A stretch of 64,000 bases of DNA, taken from positions 124,001 through 188,000 of the forward strand of contig NZ_JBBAYI010000006.1 in NCBI RefSeq assembly GCF_037153985.1, read 5' to 3'. The number at the start of each line of letters is the position of its first letter. The stretch's first letter is position 1. The notes beneath the pieces were generated by a model that was not told where the DNA came from, searched no databases, and saw nothing but the letters and a program-made list of their open reading frames with translations. The position numbers were made by a program, and so were the translations under genes. This stretch comes from Emticicia sp037153985 (lineage in GTDB: Bacteria; Bacteroidota; Bacteroidia; Cytophagales; Spirosomataceae). This document shows, in pieces, positions 46,213-54,231 of this stretch.

Positions 46213-47190
46213 TTAGAAAAGTTGCTTCCATGTATTTTTGAGGTAGTTGTATTTCAGTGTACTTGGCAGGGCTTTCCAGAAATATTTATTCACTTCTACG
46301 GCAAACGAAGGTTGCATATAGCAGTTAATTACACAGCCTTCACAGGCTTTTAAACGCCCTTCAAGAGCTATTATCTCCTTTACCTCGGCTGAATGATACA
46401 AATCGTATAGATTATCCTGAATCTGGAAATTTTTTGTACCTAAATGATAACATGGAAGCACCAGTTTATTCTCTGGTGAGATAACTAAGGTAGTAGATGC
46501 CGCCTTGCATACGGGGTTATCCACATGATTTCCACCATTTTGCCTGAGGCTTATAAAGGCTTCATTCAAATAGACATTTTTCTTTTTTCCCCACCATAAT
46601 AGCTTTTTCAGGCTCGATTCTGACAAACCTCCCCCTGTTTCTACTTCATTATAATCAAATACCGGATTTAGAATCAGAACTAAATCATTGGGTTGCGTTA
46701 TTTCTTTCCACACGCGTTCTATCTTATCCACATTTTGTTCAAAAACTGTGAATAAAACATCGGGCTTTTCGCCTAATTGCTTAGCCAAATGTATAGATTC
46801 CATTACTTTATCGAAGCATTTTACCCCTCTTGATTCATTATGCTCATCTTCGTCGGGCGAATCGAGCGAAAAATGAAGCATATCTATTTTGCCCCTCAGG
46901 CGTTCGGCATATTTAGGGTATAGCAGGCAGTTGGTAGTAACGGTGGTAATCATTCCGGCTTTTTTCGATTCGGCCAGAAGCAAATCCAACTCCCGATGTA
47001 GCAGGGGTTCTCCTCCGGTAAAGTCAATAACTTTTACCCCTAATTTTTTTAGGTCTCGTAAGTTTTCCCGAAAGTTCTGTAATGTAATGTATGGCGAAGG
47101 TTTCTCCCATATATCACAAAAACTACACGTAGCGTTACAACGATACGTAACATAGTAATTGCATAATACAGGATGTTTGATAAGCCTCAT
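46213..47190 (-). CDS. Radical SAM protein with SPASM-like C-terminus
   Basis: This is a 325-residue radical S-adenosylmethionine enzyme. The 4Fe-4S motif CNATCSFC is at residues 18-25 (CxxxCxxC), followed by FTGGEPLLH. The C-terminal region has a Cys cluster (CKAASTTLVIS, PCYHLG, CEGCVINCYMQPSF) that could bind auxiliary clusters as in SPASM/twitch enzymes. Such enzymes modify peptides or small molecules, or act on anaerobic sulfatases. No precursor peptide gene is visible next to it, so the substrate is unknown. It is not obviously coupled to accD, which lies 54 bp upstream on the same strand. Confidence 0.88.
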   Translation of the reverse strand: MRLIKHPVLCNYYVTYRCNATCSFCDIWEKPSPYITLQNFRENLRDLKKLGVKVIDFTGGEPLLHRELDLLLAESKKAGMITTVTTNCLLYPKYAERLRGKIDMLHFSLDSPDEDEHNESRGVKCFDKVMESIHLAKQLGEKPDVLFTVFEQNVDKIERVWKEITQPNDLVLILNPVFDYNEVETGGGLSESSLKKLLWWGKKKNVYLNEAFISLRQNGGNHVDNPVCKAASTTLVISPENKLVLPCYHLGTKNFQIQDNLYDLYHSAEVKEIIALEGRLKACEGCVINCYMQPSFAVEVNKYFWKALPSTLKYNYLKNTWKQLF

Positions 47191-47243
47191 ACTATCGGAA
47201 ACTTTACTGTTTAAAAATGATAAGTATGATTTTACCCAACAGA

Positions 47244-48086
47244 TTAAGCCAGCATACGAAGTAGACTTGCCAGTTTATCTTTTAAATCTTTTCTATCGAC
47301 AATAAAATCGAGGAAACCATGCTCCAGAATAAACTCGGCTGTCTGGAATCCTTTAGGCAATTCTTTACCGATAGTTTCTTTAATAACCCGAGGGCCCGCA
47401 AAACCTATGAGTGCTTGTGGCTCTGATATATTAAAGTCGCCTAGCATGGCGTAAGAAGCCGTAACACCTCCGGTTGTTGGGTCGGTTAATAAAGATATAT
47501 AAGGAATACCTGCTTCGGCTAACTGAGCTAATCTTGCTGAAGTTTTTGCCATTTGCATTAATGAGAAGCCTGCTTCCATCATTCTGGCACCTCCCGAACG
47601 CGAAATCATCAGGAACGGAACTTTGTTTTTGAGCGCGTATTCAATACCACGGGCTATCTTCTCTCCTACTACCGAACCCATTGAACCACCAATAAAACCA
47701 AAATCCATACAGGTAATTACGATGTCGAGGTCGGCCATTTTACCATAAGCAGTACGGGCGGCATCTTTTAATCCTGATTTTTTTTCTGTTGAGCGTAGCC
47801 TGTCTTTATAAGGTTTTGTATCAACAAAGTTCAGGGGGTCACCCGAGTGCATATTGGCATCTAATTCGGTATAGATTCCATCATCAAATAATATTTTAAA
47901 ATAGGCTTCTGAGCCAATCTTTTCATGATAATTACAATGAATACAAGTATAGGCATTGTTTTTATGCTCACGGGTATGCATTGCTTTTTTACAATTCGGA
48001 CATTGATACCACAAACCGTCGGGCGCTTCACGCTTCATTTCGGTGGGTGTCTGAATTCCTTTTACAGTACGCTTAAACCAAGACAT
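47244..48086 (-). CDS. accD: Acetyl-CoA carboxylase carboxyltransferase subunit beta
   Basis: This 280-residue subunit moves the carboxyl group from biotin to acetyl-CoA to make malonyl-CoA for fatty acid synthesis. The zinc ribbon is at Cys29, Cys32, Cys48 and Cys51 (YQCPNCKK ... TCIHCNY). The crotonase-like carboxyltransferase core follows (GFIGGSMGSVVGEK, SRSGGARMMEAGFSLMQMAK, TDPTTGGVTASYAMLGD). The accA partner is not in the window, as is normal for Bacteroidota. Complete and canonical. Confidence 0.96.
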   Translation of the reverse strand: MSWFKRTVKGIQTPTEMKREAPDGLWYQCPNCKKAMHTREHKNNAYTCIHCNYHEKIGSEAYFKILFDDGIYTELDANMHSGDPLNFVDTKPYKDRLRSTEKKSGLKDAARTAYGKMADLDIVITCMDFGFIGGSMGSVVGEKIARGIEYALKNKVPFLMISRSGGARMMEAGFSLMQMAKTSARLAQLAEAGIPYISLLTDPTTGGVTASYAMLGDFNISEPQALIGFAGPRVIKETIGKELPKGFQTAEFILEHGFLDFIVDRKDLKDKLASLLRMLA

Positions 48087-48112
48087 ATCAGTTAAATATC
48101 ATTTTGAGGGGT

Positions 48113-48120
48113 CAAAGGTA
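48113..48120 (-). promoter_or_regulatory. Putative -7 element of accD
   Basis: On the minus strand TACCTTTG matches TAnnTTTG, 26 bp before the accD start. The -33 site is not exact. Confidence 0.45.
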
Positions 48121-48188
48121 AATAATCTTAGTGTTCGATTTAATAAAATTTGCTTAAATTTTACAAATTTTAATTATAACTAGATAAA

Positions 48189-48217
48189 AAAAGCTGAGAC
48201 TCAGAATCTCAGCTTTT
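48189..48217 (-). terminator. Terminator after M48-MORN gene
   Basis: AAAAGCTGAGA (48189-48199) pairs with TCTCAGCTTTT (48207-48217) with a 7-nt loop, followed by a T-rich tail on the minus strand. It lies 20 bp past the stop. Confidence 0.85.
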
Positions 48218-48237
48218 GAATTTTGTGTAAAAACAGC

Positions 48238-49527
48238 TTAATAACCGCCGTTGGTATTTCCTTTGTATCCTTTCTTTTCGACGTCATTTTCAAAGTAGGT
48301 TTCCTCTTTGCGCCCGTCGGGGTAGATACGTATTGCTTTTCCAGTTCGTTTGCTGTTTTCTACTTTTACCACAAGCCGAACGTTGTTATTATAGATGATA
48401 TAGGCTCTATCGTCGTTCATGAGGCCGTTTTTAAACTTACCCACATATTTATCCCCATTTTTAAAGAAATAAGTACCATTTCCATGAAACTTTCCGTTCA
48501 GAAAATTACCTACATATTTCTTTTCTCCATCCGAATAATACTCAACCCCTCGTCCTTCACGTTTACCATTCCGCCACTCTCCTTCGTATCTCTCTAATGT
48601 TTTAGGATTTATCATTTTTCCAAAACCATTTCCACAATCTCCCTCTATACAGGCGGTGTTTTTCACACTATTCACAGGGTTATCCACAACATTGGGGTCT
48701 ATTCTAGGCATTTCAGGTGCAGTACTCATGTTTCCATCTGTTCTTCTGATAGGGTCAATCGGGTTTTCCACAGGTTTATCAACCTTTTCCACAGGAACCT
48801 CCTTTACTGGCACTGTTTCGGCCACAGGTGGTGTTCTTGTTGGTACTTGTGTTTCTGCAACCGGTGAGGTATTTGGTTTTGACTGGCCGTTACCTCCAAT
48901 TACATTCCCATCGTTTTTCTTGATATTCGGATACAACTCCTGTGCGTTTTTATAGCCCTTTTCAATGGCTACTAATCTGCGGCTTCTGGGTGGGTGGGTT
49001 CCGCCATCATAATCAGATGTTAATTTGCTTATAGCCGCTTGTGCATCTTTCAAAGAAGCTCCCATCTGGTACATCACAAAGCCCGAAAACTCGTCGGCTT
49101 CCAGCTCTTTCTGTGGGTCGCTACCACCTTCAATAATGGTATGCCCTTGCAGGTGATGGCCTATTTCGTGCGCCAGAATACTTAAAGCAGCCCAATCTGA
49201 TTTTGATATGTCGTTAGCTTTACGCATAAATGAGCCATCATACACGATGAGTCTGGTCTGCCCGTTTACTGCGGCAAAACAGTTATCGGTATTAGGGCAC
49301 TCCATTACATAAAAATTCTTTTTTAATCCACTTCTGCGGACAATCTCTTCCACTGCTTTTTCGGCTACTTCTTTTGAACGAAAACTTACCATATTACAAA
49401 TGGCTTTTTCGTTAATTTTCTGACCATAGTAATTATAGCCAAAAGTTTTAACCTGATTATCTTGTGCATTTACCAGAATGCTAAATGTGAATAACAATGT
49501 GGACAATGTGAATAACCTCTGTCTCAT
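48238..49527 (-). CDS. Exported M48-type metalloprotease fused to MORN repeats
   Basis: This is a 429-residue exported protein. A signal peptide (MRQRLFTLSTLLFTFSILVNA) leads to a metalloprotease domain with HEIGHH at residues 120-125 and the downstream ELEADEFSG glutamate, as in M48 peptidases. A Pro/Val/Asn linker follows (about 225-285, encoded by several CCTGTGGAAA-like triplets). The C-terminal part (about 295-400) is a series of MORN repeats (YEGEWRNGKREGRGVEYY, YVGNFLNGKFHGNGTYFF, YVGKFKNGLMNDD), modules that usually bind lipids or proteins. The combination suggests a protease tethered to the membrane or a substrate. M48 enzymes in the envelope often act in quality control. It is not in an operon with its neighbours. 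Confidence 0.87.
   Translation of the reverse strand: MRQRLFTLSTLLFTFSILVNAQDNQVKTFGYNYYGQKINEKAICNMVSFRSKEVAEKAVEEIVRRSGLKKNFYVMECPNTDNCFAAVNGQTRLIVYDGSFMRKANDISKSDWAALSILAHEIGHHLQGHTIIEGGSDPQKELEADEFSGFVMYQMGASLKDAQAAISKLTSDYDGGTHPPRSRRLVAIEKGYKNAQELYPNIKKNDGNVIGGNGQSKPNTSPVAETQVPTRTPPVAETVPVKEVPVEKVDKPVENPIDPIRRTDGNMSTAPEMPRIDPNVVDNPVNSVKNTACIEGDCGNGFGKMINPKTLERYEGEWRNGKREGRGVEYYSDGEKKYVGNFLNGKFHGNGTYFFKNGDKYVGKFKNGLMNDDRAYIIYNNNVRLVVKVENSKRTGKAIRIYPDGRKEETYFENDVEKKGYKGNTNGGY
49486..49515. repeat. Three DnaA-box-like 9-mers at the 5' end of the M48-MORN gene
   Basis: TGTGAATAA (49486-49494), TGTGGACAA (49498-49506) and TGTGAATAA (49507-49515) each differ from the DnaA box complement TGTGGATAA at one base. 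They lie inside the signal-peptide coding region, so they may be coincidental. Confidence 0.3.
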
Positions 49528-49617
49528 GGGGTGATTTTTGTTTAGCTTACTTGAAGAAATAACGAGGAAAGTTTTGTAAATAGTAATGTTGGGCTTGACT
49601 TAACAAATATTTAACAA

Positions 49618-49653
49618 ATAAGTCTCATAACCCGCTAAGTTTATGAGACTTAT
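49618..49653 (-). terminator. Terminator after TPR protein gene
   Basis: A perfect 13-bp stem (49618-49630 with 49641-49653; core GTCTCAT/ATGAGAC) with a 10-nt loop lies 24 bp past the stop. The T-tail on the minus strand is only moderate. Confidence 0.65.
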
Positions 49654-49676
49654 CAACAATAATAATGTGGAAAACC

Positions 49677-51476
49677 TTAATTTATTGTGTCACCTCTCAG
49701 ATTTCTGAATCGCCTGCGGGCATCTGCTCCGTAAATACTACCCGGAAACTCTTGCAGGATTTGTCTGTATAAATCCATGGCTTTGTCTTTCTGCCCTAGT
49801 TTTTCCTGATATATCTTAGCCTCCAGATAAATAGCATCATCGGCCAGAATATCATAGCTATAATTTTTTCGCAGGGTTTCTAAATCGTCAAGGGCTTTAT
49901 TAGGGTCATTAATCTTTAGGTATGTATTGGCGCGTAGCCAAAGAATTTCGTCGGCAAGGCTATGGCTTTTGTATTTCTGAAAGAGACCCTCTAAAGCCGT
50001 GATTGCTTCCTGATTACGGTTCTGGAAAAGCAGAAGGTCAACAGCGGCATATTCTTTCATGGCTGTTTCGGTTGAGTCGAGACCTGTGTTATCCTGAATC
50101 AGCAAACTTAACTGCATGGCATCGTTAGCTATTTCGCGGGTAGTAGCTTTTTTCAGAATATCCAGAATTTCTTTTGATAAATCAAAGTCGCCGTTGTAAT
50201 AATGCAATTTGGCATTTTTCAGTTTTGCCTCCTGCCCTAGCATATCTTCTTTTTGTGTTTTTTCAACCTGTGAGTAAAGCAAAGTTGCCTCCCACGGCTC
50301 ATTACGCAGGATATAAATATCGCCTAAATCAAGTTTACATTTGTCTCTAAAAAGATTATCGCTGCCTGCAATGCTGATAGCTTTTTCGAGTACGGTAATG
50401 GCGGTGTCCCGCTCGTTCAGATAAAACGCATACAACTGGGCTGTGTTACGCATGGCCTCCATGGTTTTCTGATTCTGACCCAAATCAGTAAAGAGGGTCT
50501 GATAGTCTTTTATAAGCCCTCTAATAGCCGTTAAATCGACTGGATACGTTGTCTTGATGACTTCTTCTTTGCAAAAAATAGCATTACGTCTGGCATAGGG
50601 GTAATATTGCCCCTGTGGGTATTCTTTCATGACATACTCATACATCTGAATGGCATTTTTGAAGTCTTTGTTTACCAAAGATGTTTGCGCGAGTTCAAAC
50701 ACCCGTTGCCCTTCCAGTTTATTGCGTTTATCAATGGCACGTGTCTGGATAAAAGCCTTGTAAAACTCTTTCTGCTGCACCAAATGCCAGATAAGCATCT
50801 CGGCATAGTATTGCTCATTCGGAAACTTCTGTATCTTGCCATAAAGCACTTTCTGGAGCATTTCTATTTCGGCATCTGTTTTCAGGTTGTCCTGAAACGT
50901 TGCTTTTACGTAGTCGGTGTTTCCTTCTACAAGGCCGTACTTCAACATTTCATCAATCATGGCTTCTTTCTGGCCGTTGAGCAGATACGCTCTTGCAAAG
51001 AAAATAGCGTACTTGTTTTCGTCTTTGGCTACTTCTCTGGCCTTTTTCAATAGCTGAATTACCTGGTCGTTTTTACTGTTCCGATACAGGAAGTCTTGTA
51101 GCTCATACAAATTGCCTTCATTTTTAGCTGCCACATCAATCAGGCTGTTAAACTCTTTTTGAGATTCTTCAACCTTGCCCGTTGATTCGAGTAACATGGC
51201 GTATTCGGCCCTGTATATAATCATGGCTTCGTTTGACTTGATTTCCTTTTTCAGAAATTTTTCAGCCTCATCCCAGTTTTTTAATTTCAACAGGGTTTGC
51301 AGGTAGTTGGTATGTATGAGTTTAACTGTGTTCTTATCTTTCGACAACTTCACATAAATTTCTTTGGCTTTCTCATATTCGCCTTGTTTAAAATATTCGT
51401 TTGCCAGTTCAAGGTCTTGAGCTTTCAGAACTCCTCCGATGAGCATCAACAGAACAAGTATTAAATACCGCTTCAT
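49677..51476 (-). CDS. Tetratricopeptide repeat protein (exported)
   Basis: This is a 599-residue exported protein made almost wholly of TPR helical pairs. The signal peptide (MKRYLILVLLMLIGGVLKA) is followed by the first TPR (LANEYFKQGEYEKAKEIYVKL), and repeats recur to the end (ALDDLETLRKNYSYDILAD, AMDLYRQILQEFPGSIYG, of the Tol-Pal/YbgF-like type). TPR proteins act as protein-binding scaffolds, often in the periplasm. Its upstream side is the gene-free DnaA-box region. The function is unknown. Confidence 0.85.
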   Translation of the reverse strand: MKRYLILVLLMLIGGVLKAQDLELANEYFKQGEYEKAKEIYVKLSKDKNTVKLIHTNYLQTLLKLKNWDEAEKFLKKEIKSNEAMIIYRAEYAMLLESTGKVEESQKEFNSLIDVAAKNEGNLYELQDFLYRNSKNDQVIQLLKKAREVAKDENKYAIFFARAYLLNGQKEAMIDEMLKYGLVEGNTDYVKATFQDNLKTDAEIEMLQKVLYGKIQKFPNEQYYAEMLIWHLVQQKEFYKAFIQTRAIDKRNKLEGQRVFELAQTSLVNKDFKNAIQMYEYVMKEYPQGQYYPYARRNAIFCKEEVIKTTYPVDLTAIRGLIKDYQTLFTDLGQNQKTMEAMRNTAQLYAFYLNERDTAITVLEKAISIAGSDNLFRDKCKLDLGDIYILRNEPWEATLLYSQVEKTQKEDMLGQEAKLKNAKLHYYNGDFDLSKEILDILKKATTREIANDAMQLSLLIQDNTGLDSTETAMKEYAAVDLLLFQNRNQEAITALEGLFQKYKSHSLADEILWLRANTYLKINDPNKALDDLETLRKNYSYDILADDAIYLEAKIYQEKLGQKDKAMDLYRQILQEFPGSIYGADARRRFRNLRGDTIN

Positions 51477-51900
51477 GTTAATAAAAAAAAAAATTAATTA
51501 ATATTTTATTGTTGTTTTGATTTGTTAGGGCTGTTGAAATGTGAATAAATATAATCTGTGGATAACGGCTTTCCAACTCATTCACATAAATAATCTGTTT
51601 TTCCACATATTTATTTCACTCTTCCACATTTATTTTATTGATAATCAATTCTAATACCACTTATTTACATTCTTTGAAAAATAATTATTGTTGATTTCTG
51701 TCATGCCTATCCACAGGGTGTTTCCACGTTAATCCACTTGGTGTGAATTGAGGAAAACAGCCTACTTTTAGACTTATTCCACAGCCCTGAGTATCTTTCC
51801 ACGACCCCTAGCTTTTTGTCTACACACCCATCCACGAGTGTATGCACATTATGCAGATGGTATCCACAGTTTTGTCCACATAAAAACTTGGATATTTTTT
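51477..51900. other. Candidate replication origin (oriC): AT-rich segment and DnaA-box cluster
   Basis: An AT-rich stretch (51481-51530, almost only A and T) could be an unwinding element. It is followed by 9-mers close to the DnaA box TTATCCACA: an exact one (minus orientation) at 51557-51565, and ones with a single mismatch at 51540-51548, 51599-51607, 51707-51715, 51860-51868 and 51872-51880. Further looser copies (TATTCCACA, TCTTCCACA) lie between. The region has no gene and lies 4.2 kb from two parS sites and mnmG, which is often near origins. This is inference from pattern; GC skew was not computed. Confidence 0.55.
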
Positions 51901-52403
51901 ATTTTGAATTGACCTTTTACTTTTTTACACAAAAAGAGTGCTTTGGGAAAGGTTTTGAACATCTATGCCAACAGCAAGGAACAGGTACATCACCCCTACT
52001 CTTAGGTATATATCTTATATTTTGAGTGGTGCTTGAAGCAGATTGAAACGGATAATTTTGGTTCAAGATTCTTGACTGATTTCAGCCTATAATCATATTT
52101 CAGAAGGATACTTTTTATATTAAAAGTTTTTTACCAGAAGCTTTTCGTATTTTATAAAACCTTGAAATATGTAGCCTTAATGGATATACATACCGAAAGT
52201 TTAAGTATGCGAGTAATATTGATTTAATAAGCTTAAAGCTTTATCCCGATGAAGTTATTTATTAGTTAGGTTATAAGATTGAAGACCTGTTCTAATTCTT
52301 TTCTTTTTAACCGATTGTTTTCTATTGGTAACCATCACGTTCTAGGAAATAAGTTACAGAGTTTTTATCTCCTCTCAATGATGTATTGCCCTATTGTTTT
52401 AGC
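51901..52403. other. Remaining gene-free DNA in the 1-kb intergenic region
   Basis: No frame longer than 69 codons occurs, and that one (51816-52025) has no recognisable protein. The DNA is AT-rich with a few T runs. I see no RNA gene, repeat or promoter I can name; a small RNA cannot be ruled out. Confidence 0.4.
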
Positions 52404-52443
52404 TATAAAAAAAACAGGAATTATGTTTTGCATAACTCCTGTT
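52404..52443 (-). terminator. Terminator after Ig-like lipoprotein gene
   Basis: ACAGGA/TCCTGT and TTATG/CATAA pair in one stem (about 52413-52443) with one A-C mismatch and a 5-nt loop. On the minus strand eight T follow. It lies 90 bp past the stop at 52534. Confidence 0.75.
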
Positions 52444-52533
52444 CTGGTATTGTGATTTACTAGTTTTGTTTCTTTAATTCAATGACTTATTCATGATGAT
52501 ATACTTTATTATATAGCTCCTCAAGAATCAGAT

Positions 52534-54156
52534 TTATTTATCAGCAATATTGACTTTTATGTCTCTGAGTTCAAAGTTTGCTTTCAGTCTTATAACATCA
52601 TCAGAGAAATAAACCTTTTCCGGCTCAATGTCTTTTTCAACATTACCGTAATCCCATTGACCGTTGTTGTTGCTATCAACAATAATTCTGATAAGGTAAG
52701 CCCCTGGTTTTACATTTATAAAATTAAATTTACTCTTAGTCTTTTGTTCGGCCTCAATCCGGTAATTTTCATCCACTAACTGCACAATTTTGTTATCGTT
52801 ACTTCCTTCGATTGAGCCTTGTATGATACCATAATTTTCGGGTTTCAGAATTGGGTTCCGTCTTATTACTTTCTCACTTGAATCTCCTTTTATATCTATA
52901 AATGCCCCTGTCATAAACTCGGTTTTTACTTCTCTCGTGGCCGAAATCTCTTTAGTTATTTTAAGGTTTGTTTTATAGATGTTCCACGTTAGGTCTTTTT
53001 CATTTAATGGTTCGTTTGTAATGGTGTCGCTAAGGATTCTGATTTTTGATAACTCAACCTTATTGATTGGTGTATCGAAGTAAAGTTCATAAACAAGATT
53101 TTTTTCTACAACTCCCCCATTTTTAGGCTCTGTCTGAAAATCGAAAATATCTTTATTGGTTTTTCTTTTCCGTTCTTGGTCTCGGAATTTTATCTTTTGT
53201 AAGTGTGTAAGCGCATTCCCTGCCGAGTCGGTTACTGTGATATTTACTTTTACCGTATCTGTTTTGAGTGGAATATTATAAAACTTTATTTCGTTTCGTT
53301 GTGCCGAATACGGCAGGCTATCTGCTGGGTTAACAAACGAAACATTATATGTCTTGATACTTTTATCATAAATAACGGTAAAGTCTTCGGCACGTTGTAA
53401 AGTCTTTTGGTTTTTGGGTTTATCGTTATTAGCCATATACAAAGCAAGGTTAATATCCGACAGGTTTTTATCTAGTTTAATGGTATCTTTTATAAAGGCA
53501 ATTAACTCTGTTTTATTATCGAAACGCAGGTTACTGTTTTTATCTGTATAAGCGTACAGGCGGTATTTGCCTTGCTTGATATTTTCAAATTTAAAGTCTC
53601 CGCTCGAATCCGTTTTTACAAAATAGTTTGGTTTTGTTTTTTTCAGGTTCAACGAATCCTGTACCTGATATAAAGCTACCTGTGCATCAAGTATTGGTTG
53701 GTTGGTGAATAGGTTTTTTACGTTACCCTTTAATTCGAGCGAGTCTATTTTCTGGCCTGTACTAAAAGCCAGTTTCAGGTTTTGTGCTTCATTTCGCTCG
53801 TTCAGGTCTTTTATGCCTTTCTTGAAATTGAATGTATAAGTGGTGCTATCCTTAAAAGGTTGGTCAAACTTAAGTATTACGCTGTTTCCTTTTGCCTTTA
53901 CATCGAAGTACCCTTCCTTTTCTGGGATAATTACCAGTTCTTGCCGCAACGATGTTATGTCTATCAGTTCATCAAAGTATAGCTCTACCTGATTTCCTTT
54001 GAAATTGGTTTGCTTGTTTACTGGCACTGACTTAATCAGCTTTGGTGGGGTTTCGTCTTTTTTTCCTCCGGTTGGTGGCACAAACTGTGCGCAACTCATG
54101 AGCAGGCTATTCAGCGCAACCAGCGTTATTACTTTATATATATCTTTCTTTAACAT
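52534..54156 (-). CDS. Lipoprotein with SbsA-type Ig-like domain
   Basis: This is a 540-residue predicted outer-membrane lipoprotein. The signal ends at a lipobox (LLMSC, Cys22), and then comes VPPTGGKKDETPPKLIKSVP, which opens the SbsA/Big_5-type Ig-like domain (YFDELIDITSLRQELVIIPE). Later regions hold carboxypeptidase-like strands (GNVKNLFTNQPILDAQVALY) and a final DSNNNGQWDYGN segment. The pattern is common in Cytophagales, where such proteins are surface lipoproteins of unknown role. It starts about 60 bp downstream of mnmG on the same strand. Confidence 0.85.
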   Translation of the reverse strand: MLKKDIYKVITLVALNSLLMSCAQFVPPTGGKKDETPPKLIKSVPVNKQTNFKGNQVELYFDELIDITSLRQELVIIPEKEGYFDVKAKGNSVILKFDQPFKDSTTYTFNFKKGIKDLNERNEAQNLKLAFSTGQKIDSLELKGNVKNLFTNQPILDAQVALYQVQDSLNLKKTKPNYFVKTDSSGDFKFENIKQGKYRLYAYTDKNSNLRFDNKTELIAFIKDTIKLDKNLSDINLALYMANNDKPKNQKTLQRAEDFTVIYDKSIKTYNVSFVNPADSLPYSAQRNEIKFYNIPLKTDTVKVNITVTDSAGNALTHLQKIKFRDQERKRKTNKDIFDFQTEPKNGGVVEKNLVYELYFDTPINKVELSKIRILSDTITNEPLNEKDLTWNIYKTNLKITKEISATREVKTEFMTGAFIDIKGDSSEKVIRRNPILKPENYGIIQGSIEGSNDNKIVQLVDENYRIEAEQKTKSKFNFINVKPGAYLIRIIVDSNNNGQWDYGNVEKDIEPEKVYFSDDVIRLKANFELRDIKVNIADK

Positions 54157-54175
54157 TATTGGTATTTTGTTTTTT

Positions 54176-54183
54176 CAAAAATA
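54176..54183 (-). promoter_or_regulatory. Putative -7 element before Ig-like lipoprotein gene
   Basis: On the minus strand TATTTTTG matches TAnnTTTG, 19 bp before the start, so the lipoprotein may have its own promoter. The -33 side is not convincing. Confidence 0.35.
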
Positions 54184-54231
54184 AAACCCCCAAATAATAT
54201 TTGAGGGTAATTAAGAAAATTTAATAAAAAG

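Noticed and set aside
51816..52025. Plus-strand 69-residue frame in the 1-kb intergenic region
   Set aside because: Cys/His/Phe-rich, no family, overlapping the DnaA-box cluster; most likely chance.
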